Shown here one piece after another: positions 24,734 to 33,102 of a stretch of 55,865 nt of DNA. Under the pieces are notes generated by a model that saw nothing but the letters and a program-made list of their open reading frames with translations, was not told the DNA's origin and ran no database searches. The position numbers were made by a program, and so were the translations under genes. Each line of letters opens with the position of its first letter. Positions within the stretch are counted from its first letter, which is position 1. Location of the stretch: assembly GCA_017507325.1 (NCBI GenBank), contig JAFWBD010000040.1:1-55865 (forward strand), read 5' to 3'. Source of the DNA: Clostridia bacterium. GTDB lineage: Bacteria; Bacillota; Clostridia; Oscillospirales; SIG627.

Positions 24734-25561
24734 TCAAAAGCCCTTGCCCCGAACGTAACGGGCGTCCGTAACCACGGTAAAGGCGGCACTGTCACAGCTC
24801 TGAACGGTTTTCAAAAGCCGTGCCACCTCACGGTTTTTTACCACACAAAGGAGAATCTTCTTCTCCTTTTTCTCATAAAAGCCCCGCGCATAGAGCTCCG
24901 TGACTCCGCGGGAAAGCCCTGCGGCAATTTTCTCGGCAATGCTTGAGGCATGCTCCGAAACGATAATAACCGATTTGGAGAAGCTTCCTCTGACCAGCAC
25001 CGTATCCATGACCCGATTGCTGACATAAAGAGAAACCAACGAAAGAAAAATCAGATCCCCATCGCCCAAAAGCACGCCTCCCGCCAAAATGATGATTCCA
25101 TCCAAAATCAAAACGGTGGCGGAAAAAGGGAGACGGGGAAAAATCTTTTTGAGTATGACCACCGCAAAATCGCTCCCTCCGGTGGAGCCCCCCGCCAAGC
25201 AAGCAATTCCCACTCCCAGCCCCACAAGAGCGCCTCCGAACAGAGCCGAAAGGAGACTTTCTCTGCAAAAAGACGGTATGGGCTCCAAAGCTTTCAGCCA
25301 AAGAGAAAGCAGTGCGATCCCAACGGTATTTTTCCAAAGCTCCTCCCTCGGAAGGATTTTGATTGCAAGGACAAAAAGGAGCCCGTTGATGCCGAAGGAA
25401 AGGGCGGATACCGATAGGCCAAAGCGGTAAAACAGCACCGTGGAGATCGTTCCGACCCCTCCCGTGCTGATTTTGGCGGGAAGCAAAAAGGCGCAAATGC
25501 CAAAGGCAACGAGAAAAGTACCTGCGGCGATCTTTGCTGTCGCGGTCAAAGTTTTTTTCAT
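24734..25561 (-). CDS. YitT-family membrane protein
   Basis: 275 residues: about five membrane helices (DUF161/YitT_membrane) with the family motifs ISTGGVGTISTVLF, GLGVGIACLAGGSTGGSD and SLYVSNRVMD, followed by a C-terminal cytoplasmic DUF2179 domain (about 195-275). Members are widespread in Bacillota as putative transporters of unclear substrate. It stands singly behind the nagB terminator. Confidence 0.88.
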   Translation of the reverse strand: MKKTLTATAKIAAGTFLVAFGICAFLLPAKISTGGVGTISTVLFYRFGLSVSALSFGINGLLFVLAIKILPREELWKNTVGIALLSLWLKALEPIPSFCRESLLSALFGGALVGLGVGIACLAGGSTGGSDFAVVILKKIFPRLPFSATVLILDGIIILAGGVLLGDGDLIFLSLVSLYVSNRVMDTVLVRGSFSKSVIIVSEHASSIAEKIAAGLSRGVTELYARGFYEKKEKKILLCVVKNREVARLLKTVQSCDSAAFTVVTDARYVRGKGF

Positions 25562-25646
25562 CTCATTCTCCCAAAAGCTTTTCCTTTACCTTTCCCGAAA
25601 GAGAAGGAAAATATCAAAAAAACGCTTTGTTTTCTCGGAGGGAGAA

Positions 25647-25682
25647 TAAAAAATCCCGACCTTCCTCAAAGGAAGGTCGGAA
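25647..25682 (-). terminator. Terminator of the glmM-nagB unit
   Basis: A 10-bp perfect stem CCGACCTTCC/GGAAGGTCGG (25656-25680); read leftward it is followed by GATTTTTTATT. It lies directly after the nagB stop codon. Confidence 0.85.
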
Positions 25683-25686
25683 AAAA

Positions 25687-26397
25687 TTATTCCTCGGTGT
25701 AAATGACGGTCACATCGGGGTGAAGCTGGAGAATAGAGGCGGGTACCTGAGGGGTAATGGGGCCGAAAAAGGCCTTCTTCAGGATCTCCTCCTTCTTTTT
25801 GCCGTTGACCACCATCAAAATCTTTTTGGCCTGCATAATGGCCTGCATACCCATGGTAACGGCTTTCTTGGGTACGTCCTCCTCCTTTTCGAAGAAGCGG
25901 GCGTTCGCGGTAATGGTGGAGGGATCCAACACCACCTCGTGGGTTTCCTTTACGAAAACGTCATTAGGCTCGTTAAAGCCGATGTGTCCGTCGATTCCGA
26001 TGCCCAGAAGCTGTAGATCGATTCCACCCAATCTCTCGATGCGGAGATCGTATTCGCTGACCTCCTTTTCAATATCGGGAGCACAACCGTTGGGCACAAA
26101 GGTGTGAGCGAGGTCGATATTAATGAGAGAGAAGAGGTTTTTGTTCATAAAATAACGATAGCTTTGCTCGTTTTCCACGGGCAAGCCCACGTATTCATCC
26201 AAATTGACCGTGGTGACCTCGGAAAAATCCACGTCTCCCTGAGCGCAAAGCTCACCGAGACGGGCATAGGTTCCGATGGGGGTGGAGCCCGTGGCAAGAC
26301 CCAGCACGGAATTGGGCTTGGAGATCACCTGTGCCGCGATGATATTGGCGGCTTGGCGACTCATTTTTTCATACGAATCAACTGTAAAAAATTTCAT
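25687..26397 (-). CDS. nagB: Glucosamine-6-phosphate deaminase NagB
   Basis: Converts glucosamine 6-phosphate to fructose 6-phosphate and ammonia. 236 residues, normal length for the Bacillus-type enzyme. Motifs are LGLATGSTPIGTY (phosphate loop), VTTVNLDEYVGL (catalytic Asp) and LLGIGIDGHIGFNEP (catalytic His and Glu). It lies 27 bp after the beta-helix gene, in the same leftward unit as the HTH-GlmM fusion. That unit therefore pairs an enzyme that uses GlcN-6-P for wall precursors with one that drains it. Confidence 0.96.
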   Translation of the reverse strand: MKFFTVDSYEKMSRQAANIIAAQVISKPNSVLGLATGSTPIGTYARLGELCAQGDVDFSEVTTVNLDEYVGLPVENEQSYRYFMNKNLFSLINIDLAHTFVPNGCAPDIEKEVSEYDLRIERLGGIDLQLLGIGIDGHIGFNEPNDVFVKETHEVVLDPSTITANARFFEKEEDVPKKAVTMGMQAIMQAKKILMVVNGKKKEEILKKAFFGPITPQVPASILQLHPDVTVIYTEE

Positions 26398-26424
26398 TTT
26401 TTCCTCCGTTCCGATTTAAGAAAA

Positions 26425-27084
26425 TCACTTTTTTAATACAACGGTGACGCGATCCTTCACAATGCTTTCCGACGCATACACGCCGCGCAGAGAATTCAGC
26501 GGATACACCGAGGTGTTCTTTCCGATGACGGTTCCCGGGTTCAAGACACACTGGGAGCCGATATTGGCGCCGTCCGCCAAGATGGCACCTACCTTTCGCA
26601 GACCCGTTTCATAATCCTTTTCCCCGTGGATCACAACGGATTGCCCGTCGTTCTTCAAATTGGAGCAGATCACCCCCGCTCCCACGTGAGCGCGGTTTCC
26701 GAGAACGGAATCCCCCACGTAATTATAATGCGGGGCCTGAACCCGATCCAACAGAACACAGTTTTTGAATTCCGAGGAATTTCCCAGAACACAGTTCTCG
26801 CCCGTGATGACACAGCCTCTCAAATACGCACCCGGGCGGATCACCGTTCCCGAACCGATCACGCAGGGACCCTCGACCGTAGCTGTGGGGTACACCGTAA
26901 CGTTTTCCCCTACCAGAACCTGATCGGAATAAAGCCGATATCCCGGGATTCCCTCTCGAATCAAGGAAAGCACGTATTCTTTGATTTTGGGGAGCATTTC
27001 CCAAGGGTATTCGCTGTTTTCAAACAAAAGCTTCAAATAAGAGGTTTGGCAATCAAACAGATCCCTCGTCTTAATTTCTTTCAT
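26425..27084 (-). CDS. Left-handed beta-helix nucleotidyl/acyltransferase-like protein
   Basis: 219 residues. About 50 N-terminal residues are helical; the rest is hexapeptide-repeat beta helix (VTVYPTATVEGPCVIGSGTV, then further turns to VYPLNSLRGV), like the C-terminal half of GlmU or related UDP-GlcNAc/glucose-1-P transferases. No N-terminal nucleotidyltransferase domain is present, so it is a free-standing beta-helix protein. Start at 27084 with GGAGAGGGGG; it overlaps the end of the GlmM fusion by 14 bp. Context suggests acetylation or binding of a hexosamine phosphate, possibly the GlmU acetyltransferase step. Confidence 0.75.
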   Translation of the reverse strand: MKEIKTRDLFDCQTSYLKLLFENSEYPWEMLPKIKEYVLSLIREGIPGYRLYSDQVLVGENVTVYPTATVEGPCVIGSGTVIRPGAYLRGCVITGENCVLGNSSEFKNCVLLDRVQAPHYNYVGDSVLGNRAHVGAGVICSNLKNDGQSVVIHGEKDYETGLRKVGAILADGANIGSQCVLNPGTVIGKNTSVYPLNSLRGVYASESIVKDRVTVVLKK

Positions 27085-28693
27085 CAACGCCGTGCCCCCT
27101 CTCCTCGATCACCGAAATGATGCGGGCGGCATACTCCTCGCAAAGCTCGGCCGTTTCGCTCTCGATCATCACACGGACAACGGGCTCGGTGCTGCTGGGA
27201 CGGATCAGCACCCGACCGTTGGAATCGATCAGACGCTCCACCTCGGCGATGACGGCGGCTACGGCCTCATCCTGCAACACGGACTCTTTATTTTTCACAC
27301 GGACGTTTTTGGTACACTGGGGATAAAGCTTGACGGGAGAAGCAAGCTTAGACAGAGAGGTTTTGGAATCGCATACCTCCTCGGTCATCATAATGGCGGT
27401 CAAAAGACCGTCTCCCGTGGTGGCATACTTTTTCAGAATGATATGCCCCGATTGCTCTCCGCCCAGGGTATAATCATTCCGATTCATACATTCGTAAACA
27501 AAGCGGTCGCCCACCTTGGTTTGCACACAGCGGATCCCTTCCTTGGCAAGGCTCTTCATAAGGCCGCTGTTGGACATCACGGTGGCCACCAAGGTATCCT
27601 CATTGAGCATACCTCGGGATTTTAAGCGTTTTCCCAAAATATACAGCATCCGATCGCCATCCACCACGTTTCCGTTTTCATCCACGGCAATACAGCGGTC
27701 ACAGTCACCGTCAAAGGCAAAGCCCAGATCCAGGTGCTGATCCTTCACCAATTGACAAAGCGCCTCGATATGGGTGGAGCCGCAATTGCTGTTCACGTTC
27801 AAGCCATCGGGCTCGGCGCCGATCATGTAGGTCTGCGCGCCCAGTGCTCCGAACACGGATTTGGCAATCATCCAGGAAGCGCCGTTGTCGCAATCCAGAC
27901 CAATGCGAAGATTTCTATAGGAATGGGAAGCAAGATAAATCAAATAGGCCACGTAGCGATTTCGCCCCGCCACGTAATCCACGATGCATCCGATCCGATC
28001 CCTCGTTGCCAAGGGCAGATCCGAGGCAGACAGCCCCAAGGCCTTCAGGTTTCCGTCCAAATAGGCTTCAATGAGAGAGGTGACGGAATCATCGGGCTTT
28101 TCCCCGTAGCGATTGATGATCTTGATCCCGTTATCATAATAGGGGTTGTGGGATGCGGTGATCATAATACCGCAATCAAAGCCATCCTCACGGGTAACGT
28201 AAGAAACGCTGGGGGTGGTGGTCACGTGGAGCATATAGGCATCGGCACCCGAGGCGGTGATGCCCGCCACGATGGAATACTCCAGCATATAGCTGGAACG
28301 GCGGGTATCCTTACCGATCACGATGCGGGGACGGTACCCAACCTTGTTGCATCCCGAAAGGGGCGAAGAAAAATACCAGCCCAAAAAGCGACCCACCTGA
28401 TACGCCTGAATGGAGGTCAGATTGATGTTGGCCTCTCCGCGGAAGCCATCCGTACCGAAATAGCGGTTCGGGCCGCCCGTATTCCGAGCGATCTCCATAT
28501 CCTCCCGAAGAAGCTCATCCGTAGAAATATCAAACAGCTGACAAAGCTGCAAAACCTTTTCGATCTGCGGCATCGCCTGATCCATTTCCCATTTGGAAAC
28601 CGACTGACGGGACACCGAAAGCTTTTCCGCCAGCTGCTCCTGAGAAATTCCGACGGCGGTGCGAAGCTTGACTATTTTTTCACCAATGGTCAT
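27071..28693 (-). CDS. Phosphoglucosamine mutase fused to an N-terminal XRE HTH domain
   Basis: 540 residues. Residues 1-62 are a Cro/C1-type helix-turn-helix (GISQEQLAEKLSVSRQSVSKWE). From residue 77 the chain is a complete alpha-D-phosphohexomutase: RYFGTDGFRGEAN, catalytic loop ITASHNPYYDNG (Ser181), metal loop FDGDCDR (328-333), sugar loop GGEQSGH (411-417) and phosphate loop RPSSTEPVVRV (498-508). Phosphoglucosamine mutase is the best substrate guess from the cluster (nagB, beta-helix). The two parts are in one uninterrupted frame from the ATG at 28693, preceded by AAAGGAG. The fusion suggests a trigger enzyme that controls its own promoter. Confidence 0.9.
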   Translation of the reverse strand: MTIGEKIVKLRTAVGISQEQLAEKLSVSRQSVSKWEMDQAMPQIEKVLQLCQLFDISTDELLREDMEIARNTGGPNRYFGTDGFRGEANINLTSIQAYQVGRFLGWYFSSPLSGCNKVGYRPRIVIGKDTRRSSYMLEYSIVAGITASGADAYMLHVTTTPSVSYVTREDGFDCGIMITASHNPYYDNGIKIINRYGEKPDDSVTSLIEAYLDGNLKALGLSASDLPLATRDRIGCIVDYVAGRNRYVAYLIYLASHSYRNLRIGLDCDNGASWMIAKSVFGALGAQTYMIGAEPDGLNVNSNCGSTHIEALCQLVKDQHLDLGFAFDGDCDRCIAVDENGNVVDGDRMLYILGKRLKSRGMLNEDTLVATVMSNSGLMKSLAKEGIRCVQTKVGDRFVYECMNRNDYTLGGEQSGHIILKKYATTGDGLLTAIMMTEEVCDSKTSLSKLASPVKLYPQCTKNVRVKNKESVLQDEAVAAVIAEVERLIDSNGRVLIRPSSTEPVVRVMIESETAELCEEYAARIISVIEERGHGVDERN

Positions 28694-28726
28694 AAACCGT
28701 AAATCTCCTTTTCAACGATTGCTACC

Positions 28727-28791
28727 ATCATAACAAGTCCGCCACAAAAAATCAAGCAACCCGACTTTGATATTTTAGCAACCCCAGGTTG
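28727..28791 (-). promoter_or_regulatory. Promoter and candidate operators of the HTH-GlmM gene
   Basis: Minus strand: TTGATT (28750-28755), 17 bp, TATGAT (28727-28732). Just upstream is the inverted repeat CAACC-CCA-GGTTG (28779-28791), and its half-site AGCAACC occurs twice on the plus strand, at 28755-28761 (touching the -35 box) and 28778-28784. The layout suits repression by the HTH domain of the product; this is inference. Confidence 0.55.
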
Positions 28792-28923
28792 ACAAAATGT
28801 GTCATACCTTTGAAAAAAACGTAAAATTGATGGAGAATGAGCCTTTAAAAAGTAAAATTTACTTTCCAAACGCATCATCATCCTATACAGTATATCAAGA
28901 GAGATTCGGTTTTATGACAAAAT

Positions 28924-29691
28924 TCAGATCACACTGCAATAATGAGGCAAGGCTTTCAGAAATTCTTCGTCCGAAAGCTTTTCCACCTCCGAAAGAGACG
29001 GTCTTGCAAGGCCTCTGGCACGCTTTGCCGCCTCTGTAAACAATGCCAAGCGCTCGGCCACCAAGGAGGCATCTGCCTCCTTCGGGTCGATCCCTCTCAG
29101 GATCACGTCAAACCCCGAGGCGCAAAGCTCGTTTCCGCAGGCAAAGGCCTCCTCCATACGCTCCAGGGTAACGCCGCCCGTTAAAAAGGTGGGGCAATAA
29201 TCAAAGGTAGGAGCGGCGTGGAGCGATTTGGAAAAGGAAAAATCGGGCCCCAGCACCTTGATGAAGGTGGCTCCCGCACGCATTTGGCGGAGCGCCTCGC
29301 CGCCCGTTTGAGCGGTGGGGAACATCAAATGGGTAGCGGCATAGCGGGAAAGGGTCTCGTCGGAAAACGGAAGCATGGAAACAAAGCCGTCCGTAAAAGG
29401 GGCCAATTCCTCCAAGGTCATCAGTTGCGGCACCTTGGCCTTCATTTGAGACACAATGGGCGCCGAATCGATGGTGCTTCCCACCACCACCGTAAATTCG
29501 GGATATTTTTGCTTTAAGGTGGGGATCACACAAGCGGCATCCTCGCGGCGGAGGGTATATTCGATCACCTCGACCCCGGCCAGACGGCATCCCTCCAAAA
29601 GGGTTTCGGTATTCCATTCATCCTTTACGAAAATCGGCACGAAGGCCTGACGGTAAAGCTTACGGTAATGATGAAACAGTGTGCGGTTCAT
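28924..29691 (-). CDS. KDPG/KHG aldolase-like protein
   Basis: Class I aldolase family of KDPG/4-hydroxy-2-oxoglutarate aldolase, 255 residues, a little longer than the usual 210. Motifs are FVPIFVKDEWNTETLLEGC, VEVIEYTLRREDA (family: IEITLR), FPTAQTGGEALRQM and ATFIKVLGPD, whose Lys is the Schiff-base residue. The start at 29691 forms an ATGA overlap with the AGE gene. In this operon (NagB2, NagA, AGE epimerase) it may cleave a keto-deoxy sugar acid; the substrate is not clear. The C-terminal 40 residues are an extra helical tail. Confidence 0.8.
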   Translation of the reverse strand: MNRTLFHHYRKLYRQAFVPIFVKDEWNTETLLEGCRLAGVEVIEYTLRREDAACVIPTLKQKYPEFTVVVGSTIDSAPIVSQMKAKVPQLMTLEELAPFTDGFVSMLPFSDETLSRYAATHLMFPTAQTGGEALRQMRAGATFIKVLGPDFSFSKSLHAAPTFDYCPTFLTGGVTLERMEEAFACGNELCASGFDVILRGIDPKEADASLVAERLALFTEAAKRARGLARPSLSEVEKLSDEEFLKALPHYCSVI

Positions 29692-30983
29692 TTTGCTTCC
29701 TCCCAAGATTCCAAAAGTTCGATCATTAAGGCAACGTTACGAATGATATGGTAAGGGTCCTTCACGGGCAAGGCCACCACCTTCTCCTGCGGTTTTCCCT
29801 CACGGGTGCGGATCTGAATCCATTCTCCCACCGAACGGTCGGGGTTGGGGAAAACGGAAAAAGCATAATCAAAGGATCTCTCGAACCACTCCTTAAAATA
29901 AGAGTCTTTCGTTTTGGCGTACATAAGGAGCAGGGTGTACATCGCTTCGGAATGAACCCACCAGAGCTTGCTCCCCCAATCATCCAGCACCAATTTCATT
30001 TGCGCCTCCTCGGCGGTATCGCCGGGGGTATAGGCGGTATCAAGACCGTCACAAGGGACGAAATGCAAGAATCCGCCGAATTTTGGATCCCAGCCCAATT
30101 CCACCGTGGCCTTGGCAACGCGGCCGATCCGATCCAGCTCCGCCTCGGCGGTGCCGAGGATCTCGGCGGCATCCCACTGGAACCACAGATCCTCCAGGGT
30201 GTGACCCGGATTGATATGCTGACCGAAAAGATTCGGGGCAAAGGTATTGTCAGAATATTTGAATTCGTGGATCAGATCCGCCTCATCCCGAAAGATCTCA
30301 AAAACCTCTCTGTGGCAAAGGGCGATCCGCTCGCGGAGAATTTCGGCATAGGAGGGATCGAAGGTGAGGGCCGCACGGTACATTTCACAGCACAGATGGG
30401 TCAGGATCATCGGCTTGGCGTGGGACTGATATCCCTCGGGAACGGGATACGGCAAGGAACGGTAGCAATCGGAGCGATAGCGATCCCAAACGGAATCCCC
30501 CAATCTCTTGGCAAAAAGCCAGCTTTCCTCATCCTTTGCGGCGCGGGAATACAAAGAAAAGCCCATCACCACAAAGCAATCGGCAGAGATGCTCAGATCA
30601 TATCCCTCGTATCCCTCAAGACCCTTGGGGGAGCCGTCCTGCTCGGTGAGAAAAACACAGCGGTAATCGTCCTTTGCCACCAGAGCGTGGCGGAGCATAA
30701 AATCTCTCCCGCTCTTGGCATAACGCAAGAAGAGCTCCCGCTCCTCCCGAGAAAAGGTATCTCCCTTTAGCAGAGCGAGCTTGGAAAACATCCACAGAAA
30801 ACGCCCCTGCGACCACAGATATTTATCCTTGGAAACCAGGCGGCTTCCGTCGTTGGAAAAGCAGTTCAAATAACCGCCGCATTCCTCATCCAAACAGCGG
30901 GGCATCCAAAAGGAGAGCAGATTCTCCTTCAATTCCCTTTTCAAAAATTCAAGGGTTCTTTTGGCACAAAATTCCGTTTTCAC
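29688..30983 (-). CDS. N-acylglucosamine 2-epimerase (AGE) family protein
   Basis: 431 residues forming the alpha/alpha barrel of the AGE family. SFWMPRCLDEECGGYLNCF near the N-terminus and KLWWVHSEAMYTLLLMYAKT near the C-terminus are typical, the latter bearing the catalytic His. Members interconvert ManNAc and GlcNAc, or epimerise other sugars (cellobiose, mannose). It overlaps nagA by 4 bp and the aldolase by 4 bp (ATGA), so the three are tightly co-translated; this favours an amino-sugar role feeding NagA and NagB. Confidence 0.83.
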   Translation of the reverse strand: MKTEFCAKRTLEFLKRELKENLLSFWMPRCLDEECGGYLNCFSNDGSRLVSKDKYLWSQGRFLWMFSKLALLKGDTFSREERELFLRYAKSGRDFMLRHALVAKDDYRCVFLTEQDGSPKGLEGYEGYDLSISADCFVVMGFSLYSRAAKDEESWLFAKRLGDSVWDRYRSDCYRSLPYPVPEGYQSHAKPMILTHLCCEMYRAALTFDPSYAEILRERIALCHREVFEIFRDEADLIHEFKYSDNTFAPNLFGQHINPGHTLEDLWFQWDAAEILGTAEAELDRIGRVAKATVELGWDPKFGGFLHFVPCDGLDTAYTPGDTAEEAQMKLVLDDWGSKLWWVHSEAMYTLLLMYAKTKDSYFKEWFERSFDYAFSVFPNPDRSVGEWIQIRTREGKPQEKVVALPVKDPYHIIRNVALMIELLESWEEAK

Positions 30984-32113
30984 CGTACGACCTCCCCAAA
31001 AGAAATTACGTTTTTCACTTCAAAATCACGCGTCATCACCACAACGTCCGCATCCATTCCCGCCGCAAGCCTTCCTTTTCGGGAGAGCCCCATCAGACGG
31101 GCGGGAACCTCCGTTGCGGAGCGGATCGCATCTTCTGCGGGAATGCCTGCACGAACGCAGGTTCGAATCAAGCGATCCGAGGTGGCAACGCTCCCCGCAA
31201 AGGCACTGCGATCGGGCAATTTTGCCACGCCGTCCTCCACGATACAGCGCACACCGCCGATATCGAATTCCCCCTCGGTCTCAAGCCCGGCGGCCTCCAT
31301 GGCATCGGTCACCAAGGCAAGGCTTCCGCTTTTTTTGCATTTAAAGGCAAGGCGAAGCAATTCCTTGGGCAAATGGCAGCCGTCTGCGATCAATTCGGCG
31401 CAAATATCATCCCGCAGATAGGCGGCCTCCAGCACCCCCGCAACGCGGAAGCCCTGCTCCCGCCGCACCGTAGAGGTGCAGGAATACAGATGGGTGATCA
31501 AGCGGCATCCGCGGTCGGCCGCCCGCTCCATTTCGGCGCAGGTCGCATCGGTATGAGCGGCAGCGGGGACGACTCCGTGGGATTTCAAGGCCTCCAAAAA
31601 GGCAAAGTCCTCATCCAATTCGGGCGCGTAATCCCAACGGGCAATGGAATGCTTCTCCAAGAATTCCTTGTATTCCCGCGGATCGGGACGGCGCAGGGCA
31701 CTGGAATTCTGAGCACCCGTTTGCTTGGGAGAAAGATAGGGTCCCTCCAAATGAATGCCGCCGATAACGGGATTTCGCTTCCAAACCCGCTCCACCGCGC
31801 AAACGGCCTTTTCCAAAACCTCAAAATCGGTAGATACGACGGTGGGGAAAGCGGTGGTGGTACCGTGCATCAGATGGGTTTGGATCGCTGCCTCCACCGC
31901 CTCTTCGGTGCCGCGGGCAAAATCAAAGCCCCCGCCGCCGTGAAGGTGGATATCCACAAAGCCCGGCAGTACCAGACAGCCCTCGGCATCCCACTCCCGC
32001 CCATGAGGCAAAAAGCCCCCCAGCTGCAAGATGCTTCTTCCCTCCAGATACAGATCCGCCTTGCGGAAAACACCGTCCGCAAAGCAATATCCGTTTTTGA
32101 TACAAGTGATCAT
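30980..32113 (-). CDS. nagA: N-acetylglucosamine-6-phosphate deacetylase NagA
   Basis: Removes acetate from GlcNAc-6-P. 377 residues with the amidohydrolase metal set: GFVDIHLHGGGG, GIHLEGPYLSPKQTGAQ (Glu), VPAAAHTDA, LITHLYS and LVTDAMEAAG (Asp). It begins 101 bp downstream of the second nagB gene and ends in an ATGA overlap with the AGE gene. Product and neighbours together form a GlcNAc-6-P to fructose-6-P route. Confidence 0.95.
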   Translation of the reverse strand: MITCIKNGYCFADGVFRKADLYLEGRSILQLGGFLPHGREWDAEGCLVLPGFVDIHLHGGGGFDFARGTEEAVEAAIQTHLMHGTTTAFPTVVSTDFEVLEKAVCAVERVWKRNPVIGGIHLEGPYLSPKQTGAQNSSALRRPDPREYKEFLEKHSIARWDYAPELDEDFAFLEALKSHGVVPAAAHTDATCAEMERAADRGCRLITHLYSCTSTVRREQGFRVAGVLEAAYLRDDICAELIADGCHLPKELLRLAFKCKKSGSLALVTDAMEAAGLETEGEFDIGGVRCIVEDGVAKLPDRSAFAGSVATSDRLIRTCVRAGIPAEDAIRSATEVPARLMGLSRKGRLAAGMDADVVVMTRDFEVKNVISFGEVVR

Positions 32114-32214
32114 TTTTCCTCCGTTTTGAAAAAAGACTTGATTTTTCGGCTTTTCCTATGATATAAATTTCGTATGGAAAGCCAGCTCCGAAAATCGGAG
32201 AAGGCTTGACGGAT

Positions 32215-32985
32215 TTAAGACAAAAGCTTTCCGCTGTCGGGATCCAGATAAAGCGTGGCGTGGGGGTGATTTCTCATCACCGTGGCGGGGCAATCCTCCG
32301 TTACGGGACCCTCTACCGTAGCCCGAACGGCTTCGGCCTTGGTGGCAGCGGGAACCGCGCAGAACAGATGCTTTGCGGACATCAACGTGGGGATCGTCAA
32401 GGTCAAGGCGTGGGTAGGCACCTGATCCAAGGAGGGGAAGCATCCGTCGTTCACCTGCTGTGTTCTGCATTTTTCATCCAGCTTTGCGATTTTGATGACC
32501 TCGGGATCGCCAAACTTTGCCACACCGGGATCGTTAAAGGCGATATGGCCGTTTTCGCCGATGCCCAAGAACACCACGTCCGGCGGGGTTTGGGTCAAAA
32601 CCTCGGCATAACGGCGGCACTCCTCGGCAGGATCCGAGGCATATCCGCGGATATACTCCACGCTCTTCATTTTTCTTTGACCGAAAATATGATCGTCAAG
32701 ATAGCGAGCAAAGCTGTGCTCATCTCCGCAGGGCAGGCCGACGTATTCATCCATATGCATCGCATTGACGCAGGACCAATCGATCTCTTCACATTCCAAA
32801 AGGCTTGCCAGCACCTCATTCTGAGAGGGAGCGGCGGCAAAAATAATATTGACCTCCCCCTTCTCGGCAATGATATTTGCCAGAATGCCTTTTGCCTCCT
32901 CGGCAACTGCCTTTCCCATTTCCAAACGGGAGCCGTACTGCTTCACAACCAAGCGATCCACCTTTTGTTCCTTTAACAAAGCCAT
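32215..32985 (-). CDS. Second NagB-type glucosamine-6-phosphate deaminase/isomerase
   Basis: 256 residues, NagB family but a different branch from the 25687 gene. Motifs are FAAAPSQNEVLASL (phosphate loop without the usual GSTP), NAMHMDEYVGLPC (Asp) and VFLGIGENGHIAFNDP (His, Glu). Start at 32985 with AAAGGAAAG; an in-frame extension to 33057 runs through the promoter and is rejected. First gene of the nagA-AGE-aldolase operon. The divergent loop could mean a different phosphosugar, so I leave the symbol blank. Confidence 0.88.
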   Translation of the reverse strand: MALLKEQKVDRLVVKQYGSRLEMGKAVAEEAKGILANIIAEKGEVNIIFAAAPSQNEVLASLLECEEIDWSCVNAMHMDEYVGLPCGDEHSFARYLDDHIFGQRKMKSVEYIRGYASDPAEECRRYAEVLTQTPPDVVFLGIGENGHIAFNDPGVAKFGDPEVIKIAKLDEKCRTQQVNDGCFPSLDQVPTHALTLTIPTLMSAKHLFCAVPAATKAEAVRATVEGPVTEDCPATVMRNHPHATLYLDPDSGKLLS

Positions 32986-33016
32986 TTTAATTCTTTCCTT
33001 TCCAATTTCATTTTTT

Positions 33017-33022
33017 AGTATA
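33017..33022 (-). promoter_or_regulatory. Extended -10 box of the nagB2-nagA operon
   Basis: TGC-TATACT on the minus strand, 32 bp before the ATG at 32985, in an AT-rich tract; the -35 is a poor T-run. Confidence 0.5.
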
Positions 33023-33102
33023 GCACAAGTATTCACACAAAAAAATATCAAAAACAATAAATAAAGATTCTATTTTCCCAAAAAGCTTTAACCGCACCGC
33101 CC

